Shown: positions 15,453-25,192 of the stretch, in pieces
Layout of the letters: every line of letters begins with the position of its first letter
Position numbering within the stretch: the first letter of the stretch is position 1
Assembly: GCA_002423545.1 (NCBI GenBank)
Contig: DIWP01000041.1
Coordinates: forward strand, 1-64,000
Source of the DNA: Thermoleophilia bacterium UBA6103
Lineage (GTDB): Bacteria; Actinomycetota; Thermoleophilia; UBA2241
Reading direction: 5' to 3'
Length of the DNA stretch: 64,000 nucleotides
Program-made: the position numbers and the translations under genes
Notes under the pieces: model-generated
Told to the model about the DNA's origin: nothing
Databases searched by the model: none
Seen by the model: the letters and a program-made list of their open reading frames with translations, nothing else

Positions 15453-16510
15453 GACGAGTGCCGTCCCGGCGCCGGCCCGCCGGCGCTCGCCTCGTCTCCG
15501 GCACTCCCTGTTTCGGCTTCGTCGTCATGGTCGGCGTCGTGCGTGGCGCCGGCCGCCGGCCCGTAGCAGGCGTCGGGTACCAGGACCTCGGGGAACCGTT
15601 GGCGCAGCCGTTCGCGCAGCTCGTAGCAGAGGTGGCACTCGTCTGCGTAGAGCTTGCGGAGCGGCTGCAGCCCGCAGTTGCGGGCCAGCTCGATCGGGCC
15701 GCCGGCGATCAGATCGCGGAACACCGGACGGGTGTGCGGGTCGTAGGCATCGACGATGGAGCGCAGCCCGGCGCGCCAGAGGTTCCCGGCGCTGAGCCCC
15801 TGGCAGACCTGCAGCTCGCCGTCGGCGCCCAGATGTGCGCGCTGCGGCGCGTCGAGGTCCTCGAACGGACAGGTGGTCAGCGACTCTGGGGACCGTGACG
15901 CCACAGCGGGAGCCAGATCCACCGCCGCCCGTCCGCGGTACATGATGGCGTCCGGGTCGCCGCAGGTGAGGCCCACGGCACTCAGATCGGCGGCGGCGCC
16001 GACCTCCAGCGCCGCGACCGGGATGCCGAGCCGGCGGGCGGCGCGAATGGCGTTCTCGAGCAGCGTCGCGTCGGCGGGTGCGGCCGGTCCGCTCTCTTCC
16101 TCAGAGCCGCCGCCGCTCCCGGCGACCGCGTCGTCGGGCAGCCCGAAGAACGGGTAGGTCGAGACGGAGAGGTCGAAGATACCCAGCTCGGCGAACGGCG
16201 CCAGCCAGACCTCGGCGTCCTGCTCGTCGAGTGCCCAGAAGCAGTTGGTCACCAGACCGACGGCAAGGCCGCGCGAGCGGGCGTGGGCGGCCGCCTTGAG
16301 TACGACGGGATAGGCGAGCGTCGGCTCGCCGCCCTCGAAGTAGACGTGATCTACTGTCCCCAGCTGAGCCGCCTGATCGATGACGTCGGTCAACTGGGCG
16401 AGTGTCATCGTCGATTCGTTGTCGGGGCCGCCCCAGACGAAGCAGTGCTCGCACTCCCAGTTGCAGCGGTAGGTGACGAGCAGATGCAGTCCTTCCAGGG
16501 GCATCGGCAT
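15449..16510 (-). CDS. Radical SAM protein
   Basis: About 353 residues. The cluster motif TYRCNWECEHCFVWGG sits near the N-terminus. EGGEPTL follows as the SAM-binding glycine motif. Late cysteines (TCPFEDLDAP, LQVCQGLS, NCGLQPLRKL, ADECHLCYEL) could bind a second cluster, although a canonical SPASM spacing is not obvious. A Gly/Ser/Glu-rich insertion lies near residues 140-160 and the tail is acidic and low in complexity. The ATG at 16510 has AAGGAG at good spacing and is preferred over an upstream one at 16531. It is coupled to the GGQ protein gene; the substrate is unknown. Confidence 0.8.
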   Translation of the reverse strand: MPMPLEGLHLLVTYRCNWECEHCFVWGGPDNESTMTLAQLTDVIDQAAQLGTVDHVYFEGGEPTLAYPVVLKAAAHARSRGLAVGLVTNCFWALDEQDAEVWLAPFAELGIFDLSVSTYPFFGLPDDAVAGSGGGSEEESGPAAPADATLLENAIRAARRLGIPVAALEVGAAADLSAVGLTCGDPDAIMYRGRAAVDLAPAVASRSPESLTTCPFEDLDAPQRAHLGADGELQVCQGLSAGNLWRAGLRSIVDAYDPHTRPVFRDLIAGGPIELARNCGLQPLRKLYADECHLCYELRERLRQRFPEVLVPDACYGPAAGATHDADHDDEAETGSAGDEASAGGPAPGRHSS

Positions 16511-16788
16511 GGTCGTCTCCTTGCTCGGCATCCGGCGGCGTGCCGGATCTCGATGTGGTGGTCGTCCCGGCGGCCAGCCTCGGCACGGCCGCGGGTCCGG
16601 TGACACGGCTCAGTGTACCGGCCGTCCGGGCGTTGGTGAAGGCGCGCTCCAGGCGGTGCCGGACCGGCGCTCGGAGTCGGGTCAGGGGTCCTGCCCGGAG
16701 GGTGAACGGCGAGGGCGCTCACACCCCCCTTTCCATCGCGTCGATGTGATTGAATGTGACCTGTCGCGGGAGGGGCGACCGCACATCT

Positions 16789-17967
16789 ATGGATTTCAGC
16801 ATCGACAGTATCGAGGAGCTCGCGCAGGCTGCTCTGCGCGACCTTGCACGGGCGCAGGATCGCGCCCGGCTGCTGACGCGCGCCCTGCGCTATGCCGGCG
16901 ACGAAGACGCCCGCGGCCGCGCCGCCGAGACCCTCGTCGAGATCGGCGCTCCGGCGGTCCTCCCGCTCGTGGAGTTCATGAAAGACGATCAGGTGTCGCG
17001 CGGCGGGGCGGCCCAGCAGGTGCTGGTCCAGATCGGCTCGGCCGCGGTGGAGCCGCTTATCGAACTGCTCGGCCACACCGATGCGCACGTACGTGCCGCG
17101 GTCGCCTGGATGTTCACCGGGATCATCGATGCACGGGCCTGTCCGGCGCTGGCCGGCGCCCTCGACGACGACGACGCGGCCGTGCGCCAGTGCGCGGCGT
17201 ATGCGCTCGGCGATCAGCACTGCTTCTGGGCCGTGCCGCGACTCATCGAGACGCTCGAGGACAGCGCGCTGCAACTGGTGGACTTCGAGGACGAAGCCCC
17301 GACCGCCGACGAGCTGCGCTTCGAGCAGCTGCGCCTCGACACCGACGAGGCTGGTCAGCTCTGGGACGACGGCGTCGCCCGACTGCTGGCGGAAGGTGCG
17401 CCGGACCCGGTGGCCACGCACGAGGGCGAGGAAGACGACGACGAGGACGAAGACTACGTTGGCGCCGCCGCCGCCTACGCACTGGGCACCATCGGCGATC
17501 CACGAGCCGTCGATCCGCTCATCAACGTCGCCCGCGATCCGAGCCGCGACTGGCTGGTCCGCGGTCAGGCCATCTGGGCGCTCGGCGAGCTCGGCGACGA
17601 GCGGGCCTTCGACGTCGTCCTGGCCGCCCTCGACGACCCCGGCTGCGAGCCGGAGGCGCTCGGCGCTCTCGGTGGCTTCCGCGACGAGCGCTCCCTCGAC
17701 GTCTTCGCCCGCTACTACCGGCACCCGAGCGCGTTCATGCGCCAGCAGGCCGTGGTGGGCCTGCGCGAGCACGGCGGCCCGGCCGTACTGCCGTACCTGC
17801 TCGCGCTGCTGCACGACCGCGACGACGTGGTGCGCGGCTTCGCGGCGCGCGCCCTCGGCTGGATCGGCGACCCGCGGGCCGTCGAGCCGCTGCTCTACAG
17901 CATGCGCTACGGCGACGAGCGGTATCGTGCCGTCGTCCTCGACGCTCTCGAAGAGTTGTCGGGCTGA
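16789..17967 (+). CDS. HEAT-repeat protein
   Basis: About 392 residues forming roughly eight to nine HEAT (PBS-lyase-like) repeats such as AAETLVEIGAPAVLPLVEFM, GDPRAVDPLIN and ALGELGDERAFDVVLAAL. A stretch near residues 215-230 is almost purely Asp/Glu. No signal peptide is seen, so it should act in the cytoplasm as a protein-protein interaction scaffold; HEAT proteins are common in phycobilin and nucleotide-regulatory contexts but nothing here points to one. The ATG at 16789 follows GGGAGGGG. Confidence 0.85.
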   Translation: MDFSIDSIEELAQAALRDLARAQDRARLLTRALRYAGDEDARGRAAETLVEIGAPAVLPLVEFMKDDQVSRGGAAQQVLVQIGSAAVEPLIELLGHTDAHVRAAVAWMFTGIIDARACPALAGALDDDDAAVRQCAAYALGDQHCFWAVPRLIETLEDSALQLVDFEDEAPTADELRFEQLRLDTDEAGQLWDDGVARLLAEGAPDPVATHEGEEDDDEDEDYVGAAAAYALGTIGDPRAVDPLINVARDPSRDWLVRGQAIWALGELGDERAFDVVLAALDDPGCEPEALGALGGFRDERSLDVFARYYRHPSAFMRQQAVVGLREHGGPAVLPYLLALLHDRDDVVRGFAARALGWIGDPRAVEPLLYSMRYGDERYRAVVLDALEELSG

Positions 17968-18121
17968 CCGCGGTCGGCCCGTCCGCCCGCGCCCTTCCGA
18001 ACCCTCGGGCCGGTCCGTCCGTCTCTGTCCATGAGCGGCGACAGCCGAGATGAGTGACGATGACCGTCACGCCGACCGGCACGCGACGTCGCATCGGCAT
18101 CGGAACGGGAGGTCAGCGGCC

Positions 18122-19384
18122 ATGAAGAAGCGGACACGATACATCGGCGCCGGTCTCGGCGTGGCCGCCGTCGCCGCCGTGGCGGTGACCCTGGTGCTGG
18201 TCCTCACCGGCACCGACGAGGCGCCGGCTTTGCCGTCTCTGGGGCGGGCCGGCTCCGACTCGCCGCAGGCGAAGGCGCTGGCCGAGCCGCTGGGCCGCTT
18301 CGGCTTCGATCTGCTGGCCCGGCAGGCCAAGGTCGCGGCCGACGAGAACATCGTCATCTCCCCCGCCTCCATCCACGCCGCGTTCTCGATGCTGGCCAAC
18401 GGCGCCCGCGATGAGACGGCCGACGAGCTGCGTCGGGCCCTGGACGTCGACGGCCTCGAAGACGCGGCGGTGGACCAGGGCTGGGCCGACATCATCACGT
18501 CCGCCCAGGCCGGCAAGGGCAGCAAGCTGAGCATCGCCGACTCGCTGTGGTTGCGCAACGGCGTCGCCTTCGAGCAGCCGTTCCTCGATCTCAACCGCGA
18601 CTACTACGCAGCCGAGCTGGCGGAGCTGGCCGACGACGGCGATCAGGCCGCCGCGGAGATCAACGAGTGGGTCGACGAGCGCACGCACGGCAAGATCACC
18701 AAGTTGTTCGACTCCATCGACCCGCTGACCCTGCTGACGCTCGTGAACACGGTCTATCTCAAGGTCGGCTGGGAGTACTTCGACGAGAAAGACACGCAGC
18801 CGGCGCCGTTCACCCTGGCCGATGGTTCCACGGTGGACGCCGATATGATGCACGGCTGGATGGAGGCCCCGGTGGTCCTCACCGACGCCTACGATGCGGT
18901 GCTGCTCGAGACTGACGGCCCGGTCGACGTCTGGGTCATCGTGCCCAAGGGGAGCGAGACGCCGGAGACGGTGGTCGCGGCGTTTCAGGATCAGGATCGC
19001 GGCCTGGCCGGCCTCTACGAGAGCGCCCAGAGTCTGGACGGCGATCTGCAGCTGCCGCGGCTGAGCCTGAAGTACACCGCGCAGCAGCTCAAGGAGACGC
19101 TGCAGGCGATGGGGATCGAGCGGGCCTTCGACGCCGACCTGGCCCAGCTCGAGGGCATCGCCGACGTGAAGCCGTTGTACGTGAGCAGCATCGTGCACAA
19201 GGCGACGCTCGACCTGAACGAGGAGGGCGTCGAGGCGGCGGCCGCCACCGGCATGGAAGTGGGGACCACGGCTATGCCGGTCGACACGTTCAGCATCGTC
19301 GCCGATCGGCCGTTCCTGGTGGCCCTGGCCGAATCGGGCTCACAGGTGCCGCTGTTCCTCTCGCTGGTCCGCGACCCGAGCTGA
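18122..19384 (+). CDS. Serpin-family protease inhibitor, membrane-anchored or secreted
   Basis: About 420 residues. An N-terminal signal/anchor (residues 8-32) precedes a complete serpin fold. The NIVISPASIHAAFSMLANGARDET, SLWLRNGVAF and LVNTVYLKVGWEYFD blocks, the hinge NEEGVEAAAATG and the C-terminal ADRPFLVALAESG block are all present. Counting from the hinge Glu as P17, the scissile bond lies near VGTTAMPVD, suggesting inhibition of a protease that accepts small residues. The Ala-rich hinge suggests it is inhibitory. The ATG at 18122 has GGGAGG nine bases upstream; an ATG at 18050 is a weaker alternative. Confidence 0.88.
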   Translation: MKKRTRYIGAGLGVAAVAAVAVTLVLVLTGTDEAPALPSLGRAGSDSPQAKALAEPLGRFGFDLLARQAKVAADENIVISPASIHAAFSMLANGARDETADELRRALDVDGLEDAAVDQGWADIITSAQAGKGSKLSIADSLWLRNGVAFEQPFLDLNRDYYAAELAELADDGDQAAAEINEWVDERTHGKITKLFDSIDPLTLLTLVNTVYLKVGWEYFDEKDTQPAPFTLADGSTVDADMMHGWMEAPVVLTDAYDAVLLETDGPVDVWVIVPKGSETPETVVAAFQDQDRGLAGLYESAQSLDGDLQLPRLSLKYTAQQLKETLQAMGIERAFDADLAQLEGIADVKPLYVSSIVHKATLDLNEEGVEAAAATGMEVGTTAMPVDTFSIVADRPFLVALAESGSQVPLFLSLVRDPS

Positions 19385-19532
19385 GAGCGGCCGCCGGCGG
19401 CCGGCAGCGTGTCTGGGCGGCTCGTCCGGATCCTGCCGCTGCCCGCCGGCGCCGCGATCAGCCTCCGTGTGAGAGACTTGGGGCCGACGCCGGCGGCCGA
19501 AACGGAGGCCGGCCCCCGCGAGGAGGACCTGG

Positions 19533-19970
19533 ATGGACGTGGTCGATCGTCTGCTGCAGCTCGGCGGTCAGCTCCCGGCGCCGCTCGAGCAGCGCAAGGA
19601 CGGCACGCTCGGCATGGAGTGCGTCATCGCCGAGCGCAAAGCGTTCCTCTCGAAGAAGCGGCTCACGTACAAGTGCCTGCTGCGCGTCGACGACGCCGCC
19701 GCGACCATCCGCTTCTGGGAGGTGCTCGTCGAGAAGGGCAGCGGCGTCTCCTCAGGCAGCGACGACATCTCTCCCGGCATGGGTTTCAAGAAGGAGAGCT
19801 ACACGACCAGCGGCAAGACCCGCGAGGGGAGCATCGAGGAGCAGTCGCGGCTGTTCGGCAAGGACTACAGCTACGACTGGGACTACGCGACGGTGCGGCG
19901 CACGGTGGGCGCGGTGGCCGGCGAGGCCGGCTACACGGTCGAGGTCGTGTTGCGGAAGGGTGCCGTGTGA
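19533..19970 (+). CDS. Conserved-looking protein of unknown function, 145 residues
   Basis: A strong GAGGAGG lies upstream of the ATG and codon use is normal, so this is a real gene. The protein is soluble with no signal peptide, cysteine cluster or known motif. Features include a Lys-rich stretch RKAFLSKKRLTYK, and a central segment that is aromatic and acidic (FGKDYSYDWDYATVRRTVG). I do not recognise the family. Confidence 0.7.
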   Translation: MDVVDRLLQLGGQLPAPLEQRKDGTLGMECVIAERKAFLSKKRLTYKCLLRVDDAAATIRFWEVLVEKGSGVSSGSDDISPGMGFKKESYTTSGKTREGSIEEQSRLFGKDYSYDWDYATVRRTVGAVAGEAGYTVEVVLRKGAV

Positions 19971-20055
19971 CACGGCAGCGTGGGCAGTCCGGCGTGTCTG
20001 CTGTCGTGTCTGGCGCGGCGGTCTGACGCTCGTCCGGTGGGTGAGAGGGAGAGTC

Positions 20056-20505
20056 GTGCAGTACGAAGTGGCGAGGCTGGGCCGGGTGGTGGTCGTCCGC
20101 CTCGAGGACGGCGACGTGATCCACGAGTGCATCGAGGAGGTGGCCCGCCGTGAGGGCATCGCTCGCGGGTCCGTGATGCTCGTCGGTGGGGCGGCCGGCG
20201 GCAGCACGCTGGTAGTGGGGCCGGAAGACGGCACGGGCAGCCCGGTGGTGCCGATGCAGCGGGCCCTCGACGACGCCCACGAGGTGGCCGGGGTCGGCAC
20301 CCTGTTCCCCGATGAAGACGGCCGGCCGGTGCTGCACCTGCACGTCGCCTGCGGCCGCGGCGCCGACGCGCTGGTCGGCTGCGTCCGTCTGGGCGTGCAG
20401 ACGTGGACCATCCTCGAAGCCGTGATCGTCGAGATCGAGGGGTCGCGGGCCGTACGCCGCCGCGACCCCGAGACCGGGTTCCAGCTGCTCGACGTCGAGG
20501 GCTGA
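20056..20505 (+). CDS. DUF296/PPC-domain protein
   Basis: About 149 residues. The central RGSVMLVGGAAGGSTLVVGPEDG and the HLHVACGRGADALVGCVRLG block match the PPC (plants and prokaryotes conserved, DUF296) fold, which forms trimers and is related to AT-hook DNA-binding proteins. The conserved histidines of the HLHV segment may bind metal. Bacterial members are mostly uncharacterised. The GTG at 20056 follows AGAGGGAGAG. Confidence 0.78.
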   Translation: MQYEVARLGRVVVVRLEDGDVIHECIEEVARREGIARGSVMLVGGAAGGSTLVVGPEDGTGSPVVPMQRALDDAHEVAGVGTLFPDEDGRPVLHLHVACGRGADALVGCVRLGVQTWTILEAVIVEIEGSRAVRRRDPETGFQLLDVEG

Positions 20506-20750
20506 GGGCGAGGGCGGCGTCCCGGTCGCCCGTACGGCCGGCGGGGCGGTCGTCAGGTGAGGGGTGTCCCGATCGCCGCTCGGTCGGCGGTGACGTGCGT
20601 CGGCACAGGGCCGCCCGTCTGGGCGTTTGGCCCTCGGCGGCTGTGGGCAAGCCCGGCATGGTCGGCTCTGTCGAAGCCGCGGCCCCCGCTGGGCAGCCCG
20701 GCTGGTCGGCTTCTCGGATCCGCGGTGTGTGCTACCGGAGGTGAAGGCGC

Positions 20751-22694
20751 GTGTACGACTCGTTCTCGGTGCTCGTCGGCGGCAAGGCGGGCGACGGCAT
20801 CAACGAAGCCGGCAATCTCATCGCCCGACTCATGAACCGTCTGGGGTACCGGGTCTATGTCGAGGTCGACTACCCCTCACTCATCCGCGGCGGCCATAAC
20901 TTCTCCATCGTGCGCTGCGCGCGCGAGAAGGTCGGCTGTCGCACCGACCGGCTCGACGTGGTGATGGCGCTCAACGATGAGACGGTGGAGCGTCACGCAC
21001 ACCGGCTCGGAGGGGCCGGGACCCTGGTGATCGACACCGGATCGGTCAAGAGCGTGACTCCCGACGAAGCCGATGAAGGCGACGACGACCCGTCCGACGA
21101 GTCGCGGGGCGGTGATCTCAAGGCCGGCGGTGAGCGGGGCGGCAGCGGGCAGGACGACAGTGAGGAAGGCGACGCCGAGTGCATCGTCATGGGCGTGCCG
21201 ATCGCCGCCATCCTCAAGGAGCTGCAGGCTCCGCCGGTGATGCGCAACACCTGCCTGCTCGGGACCTTCTGTCGCATCGCCGGCATCTCCTGGGAGATCC
21301 TCGAGGACACCATCCGGCAGCACATCCCACGGTCGCTGGAGAAGAACCTGGAGGTCGCCCGGCGAGGCTACGAGGCGACCCGGAAGCGCGAGTCGCTGGC
21401 CTCCCTGGACCTGCCGGCGCTGCCGGTGATGAACGGCAACGAGGCCGTCGGACTGGGGCTCATCCGGGCCGGGTGCACGGCGTACGTGGCGTACCCGATG
21501 TCGCCGTCGACGGGTCTGCTGCACTTCATGGCGAGCGTCGCCGACGACTGCAGTCTCAAGGTCGTGCATCCCGAGAACGAGATCGCCGTCATCCTCATGG
21601 CGCTCGGCATGGCGTACGCAGGGGAACGCGCGGCGGTCGGGACGGCGGGTGGGGGCTTCTGCCTGATGACCGAGGGCGTCAGCCTCGCCGGCCAAGCCGA
21701 GCTGCCGATCGTGATCATGGTCGCCCAGCGGCCGGGACCGAGCACCGGCCTGCCGACGTACACCACGCAGGCCGACCTGCACTTTGTGCTCAACGCCGGG
21801 CAGGGCGAGTTCCCGCGTCTGGTCGTGGCGCCCGGCAGCGCCGAGGAGGCGTACTACTGGTCGGCGGTCGCCATGGGACTGGCCTGGCGGTACCAGACGG
21901 CGGCCTTCGTCCTTGCCGACAAGGCCGTCTGCGAGGGCAGCTACAGCATCGACATCGATGCGCTGCCGCCGCTCCCCGAGTACGACGTGCCGCTCTGGGA
22001 CGGCGTCTCACCGTACCGGCGCTACGCGCGGCCGGACGACGCGACGGCAGCTGGGACGGCGGGCACGCCGGACGACATGTCAACAGGCGCGTCGGCCGAT
22101 GCGGCGTCGGCTGGGACGTCAGGCGAGTCGGCCGACGCGACGGCGGCAGGCACGGCGACGGCGGAGGGGTCGGCGGCGCCGTCCGCGGCCGTCCCGCCCG
22201 GCGTCTCGCCGCTGGCCTTCCCGCCCCTGCCCGGAGAGGTCGTCAAGGTCGACAGCTACGAGCACGACGAGCTGGGCGTGACGACCGAGGACAACGTCGA
22301 GACCGTGCTCATGCAGGAGAAGCGCGTCCGCAAGTGGTGCGCTCTGGAGGAGGAGATCGACCGGCTCGAGGCGGTCAAGGTGCGCGGCGACGCGGACGCC
22401 CCCACGGCCCTGCTCTGCTGGGGCAGCAACGGCAGCGTGTGTCGCGAGGTCGCCGACGAGCTCGGGCTGCGCATGGTACAGCCGCTGGTGCTCTCGCCGT
22501 TCCCCACGCGGCAGTTCGAGGAGGCGTTGGACGGCGTCGAGCGCCTCATCTGTGTCGAGAACAACGTCACCGGACAGCTCGTGAAGCTGCTGCGGCTGCA
22601 CGGCTTCGACGTCGACGACGCCATCCGGCGCTACGACGGCCGCATGTTCTCGCTCGAAGAGCTGACGACCGGGGTCAAGGAGGTGCTGCAGTGA
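20751..22694 (+). CDS. 2-oxoacid:ferredoxin oxidoreductase, fused gamma-alpha subunit
   Basis: 647 residues. The gamma domain is first (VLVGGKAGDGINEAGNLIARLM, YPSLIRGGHNFSIVR). The alpha (pyrimidine-binding) domain follows from about residue 220 (GNEAVGLGLIRAGCTAYVAYPMSPSTGLLHFM, VQRPGPSTGLPTYTTQADL-like block). The C-terminal transketolase-type domain contains LLCWGSNGSV. The enzyme oxidatively decarboxylates a 2-oxoacid such as 2-oxoglutarate or pyruvate to an acyl-CoA and reduces ferredoxin. Two insertions are unusual: residues about 102-142 are acidic and Gly-rich, and residues about 430-483 consist mainly of Ala, Thr, Gly and Ser. It overlaps the beta subunit gene by four bases. Confidence 0.88.
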   Translation: MYDSFSVLVGGKAGDGINEAGNLIARLMNRLGYRVYVEVDYPSLIRGGHNFSIVRCAREKVGCRTDRLDVVMALNDETVERHAHRLGGAGTLVIDTGSVKSVTPDEADEGDDDPSDESRGGDLKAGGERGGSGQDDSEEGDAECIVMGVPIAAILKELQAPPVMRNTCLLGTFCRIAGISWEILEDTIRQHIPRSLEKNLEVARRGYEATRKRESLASLDLPALPVMNGNEAVGLGLIRAGCTAYVAYPMSPSTGLLHFMASVADDCSLKVVHPENEIAVILMALGMAYAGERAAVGTAGGGFCLMTEGVSLAGQAELPIVIMVAQRPGPSTGLPTYTTQADLHFVLNAGQGEFPRLVVAPGSAEEAYYWSAVAMGLAWRYQTAAFVLADKAVCEGSYSIDIDALPPLPEYDVPLWDGVSPYRRYARPDDATAAGTAGTPDDMSTGASADAASAGTSGESADATAAGTATAEGSAAPSAAVPPGVSPLAFPPLPGEVVKVDSYEHDELGVTTEDNVETVLMQEKRVRKWCALEEEIDRLEAVKVRGDADAPTALLCWGSNGSVCREVADELGLRMVQPLVLSPFPTRQFEEALDGVERLICVENNVTGQLVKLLRLHGFDVDDAIRRYDGRMFSLEELTTGVKEVLQ

Positions 22695-23608
22695 GCGACA
22701 TCGCCGATCTGGACATCAGCGGCGCCGGCTCGCGGCGACCCCAGCCGGCCGTCATGGAGGGCGCTGCCGCTCCGCTCACGTATGCGGAGAACACGTGGTG
22801 CCCCGGCTGCGGCAACTTCGGCATCCTGAACGTGTGGAAGACGCTCATCGACGAGCTGGCCGACAACGGCGTGCCGCGTGAGCGGATCGTTGTGGTCGCC
22901 GGTATCGGCTGTCATGCCAAGATCGCCGACTACCTCAACCTCAACACGTTCTACTCCCTGCATGGACGCACGGTCCCGGTGGCGACCGGGATCAAGCTCG
23001 GGAATCCGGAGCTGACCGTGATCGCCCACGCCGGCGACGGCGACTGCTACGGCGAGGGCCTCGAGCACATGCTGTTCGCCGCCAAGCGGAACATCGACAT
23101 CAGCCTGATGGTGCACGACAACGGCGTCTACGCCCTCACGACCGGCCAGTACACGCCGACCTCGCCGCGCGGCTTCCGCGGCAAGTCGACGCCCGGCGGC
23201 AGTGCCGAGCAGCCGATCAACCCGCTGGAGCTGGCCGTGGCCGGCGGGGCCACGTTCGTCGCCCGCTCCTACTCCCGCGGCGCCGAGCGTCTGCGGCAGA
23301 CGATGCTCGATGCCGTCCTGCATAGGGGCTTCAGCCTGGTCGACATCCTGCAGGTGTGCGCCACCTTCAACAACCTCTACTCCTACTACAACGAGCGCAC
23401 CTTCGACATGGACGACAACGACCCGTCGAGCCGCACCGACGCCCTCAACCGCATCGGCGAATGGACGTACGGCGGGGACGGGCGCATCGCGCTGGGCACG
23501 TTCTATCGCAGCGAGGCCGACACGTTCGACGGCGTCTTCCGCGACATCGACAGGTCCTCGTTCGATCGGGAGGCGGCCGTCCGCGACCTGCTGGCGCGTC
23601 GGGTCTGA
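22691..23608 (+). CDS. 2-oxoacid:ferredoxin oxidoreductase, beta (TPP-binding) subunit
   Basis: About 305 residues. TWCPGCGNFGILN carries two cluster/TPP-domain cysteines. GIGCHAKIADYLN, the TPP-Mg motif HAGDGDCYGEGLEHMLFAA and NGVYALTTGQYTPTSPRG are characteristic of KorB/PorB-type beta subunits. It starts at the GTG that overlaps the alpha stop (GTGA). A ferredoxin partner gene is not next to it; the CODH-linked ferredoxin at 40.5 kb is one candidate. Confidence 0.9.
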   Translation: MSDIADLDISGAGSRRPQPAVMEGAAAPLTYAENTWCPGCGNFGILNVWKTLIDELADNGVPRERIVVVAGIGCHAKIADYLNLNTFYSLHGRTVPVATGIKLGNPELTVIAHAGDGDCYGEGLEHMLFAAKRNIDISLMVHDNGVYALTTGQYTPTSPRGFRGKSTPGGSAEQPINPLELAVAGGATFVARSYSRGAERLRQTMLDAVLHRGFSLVDILQVCATFNNLYSYYNERTFDMDDNDPSSRTDALNRIGEWTYGGDGRIALGTFYRSEADTFDGVFRDIDRSSFDREAAVRDLLARRV

Positions 23609-23779
23609 GCAGGGGTCGGTCCACCTGGCAGGAGTCCGCCGGCTTGACCCGAACCGTCCCTTATCGGCTACCATTCGCCGGGGCCGCGCCGGCCCACTGA
23701 GCTGAGCCGGGCGCGGCCGAGCGGTGCCACGGCGGCAGGGCCGGCACTCGCTCGTCGGTCGAGTCGAAGGCAGGGTCTC

Positions 23780-25039
23780 GTGGCGAGAGGTCGCAGGGGC
23801 ATCATCGGTCTGGCACTGGGCGTCGCCGTGGCATCGGCACTGGCGATCATGCCCGGCATGGTGCGTCCGCCGGCGGCCTCGGCGGCGCCCGAAGTCACCC
23901 GCCGCGCCAAGGTCGACCTGCTCGTCTCGTTCGAGAAGCGCTTCGGTGGGTCACCCGAGCTGTTGATCCTCGGCTCGTCGCGGGCGATGCGCGCCGACCC
24001 GGCACAGCTGCGGTCGGCGCTGCACCTGCGCACGTTCAACGCCGCCGTGAGCTCGGGCACGGTACCCGACGCCTACGCGTTCCTGCGTCTCGCGCAGCGC
24101 CGCTACCCCGAGCGTGCGCCGGCCGTCCTCTGGTTCCTGGACGTCGAAAGCATGCGCCTGACCGGCCATCACCCGTACCTGCTCTCGGTGAAGCGCCTGG
24201 CGGCCGGTCTGCCGCCGTCGGCCCGCCGCCGGCCGGTCTCGCTGCCGAAAGGACTGGCCGCGGGCGCGGCCAGGGGCGTCGCCGTGGTGCGTCCGCGCTG
24301 GCATCGCGACGGCCTGCTCGTGAGCTGGTGGCACGACAGGCAGCGTGCACAGGGCCGCACGACGGCCGCCGGCGTCCGCTACCACCAGCGGCAGCTGGCC
24401 GAGATCTATCGCGGTGGCTGGTCCGGCATGAGCGGCAGCACCAAGTGGTACGCCACCCAGATCGTGCGGCGGGCCAACGAGATGGGCGTGGCGCCGGTCG
24501 TCGTGCTGACTCCCTATCACCCGCAACTGCGTTCGTTCATCGCCCGCCGCGGCTGGCAGAAGGCTCATCGTGATGTCCGCCGCTTCCTGGCCGACCTGGG
24601 CGCACGCTTCGAGCTGAAAGTCGTCGACCTCACCGGCGGCGCCGCCGTCGACGGCCGGACGCAGTCATGGTACGACGGCGTGCACCCCCGGGCCGGTCAG
24701 ATGCGGCGCATCGTCGCGGCGGTGCTGCGCCGCGCCGGCGACGATCTTATGGCCGCCGCCGCGACGCTCCCGCCGGCCACGCCTCTGGCGGATCCGTTCC
24801 GGTCGCCCGACGACGCTGCCGCGACTCCCGGCTCCGATCCGCGAGAGCGTAGTGAGGCCGCTCCACCGTGGCCGAGGCTCCTGCCGGCGTTGCCGCCGGC
24901 GTCCCTGTCCGGCGGGCGCTCGTCGACCGGTGCGCCGGCTGCGGCGCGCGGACGGGAGCGGCTGGCGTCGATCCGTATCGCGGGACCGACGGCCCTGCCA
25001 TCGACCTGGCCGCTGGTCCCGGCGCTCGATCTCCTCTGA
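23780..25039 (+). CDS. Secreted SGNH-hydrolase-like protein (DltD/AlgX-like)
   Basis: 419 residues with an N-terminal signal peptide ending near AASAAPE. The nucleophile block ILGSSRAMRADP is near residue 62 and the Asp-His block WYDGVHPRAGQMRRIV near residue 300. Both resemble SGNH enzymes that act in O-acylation of cell-surface polymers. The last 90 residues are Pro/Ala/Arg-rich and probably disordered. It opens the cell-surface block formed with the DUF4091 pair and the second SGNH gene. Confidence 0.72.
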   Translation: MARGRRGIIGLALGVAVASALAIMPGMVRPPAASAAPEVTRRAKVDLLVSFEKRFGGSPELLILGSSRAMRADPAQLRSALHLRTFNAAVSSGTVPDAYAFLRLAQRRYPERAPAVLWFLDVESMRLTGHHPYLLSVKRLAAGLPPSARRRPVSLPKGLAAGAARGVAVVRPRWHRDGLLVSWWHDRQRAQGRTTAAGVRYHQRQLAEIYRGGWSGMSGSTKWYATQIVRRANEMGVAPVVVLTPYHPQLRSFIARRGWQKAHRDVRRFLADLGARFELKVVDLTGGAAVDGRTQSWYDGVHPRAGQMRRIVAAVLRRAGDDLMAAAATLPPATPLADPFRSPDDAAATPGSDPRERSEAAPPWPRLLPALPPASLSGGRSSTGAPAAARGRERLASIRIAGPTALPSTWPLVPALDLL

Positions 25040-25192
25040 GGGGAGCCGGCGGCTGGGGCGCGGCCTTTTCCGGCGCCTGATCTCCTGAGCGGGGCTCGGC
25101 AGGGGTGCGGTCTTGGCGGCTCGGCCGCGGCAGCAGCCGGCGACGGTCGTTCGGCTGACGACGACGCCCAAGGGCGACCGCCGCCCTTCGCG

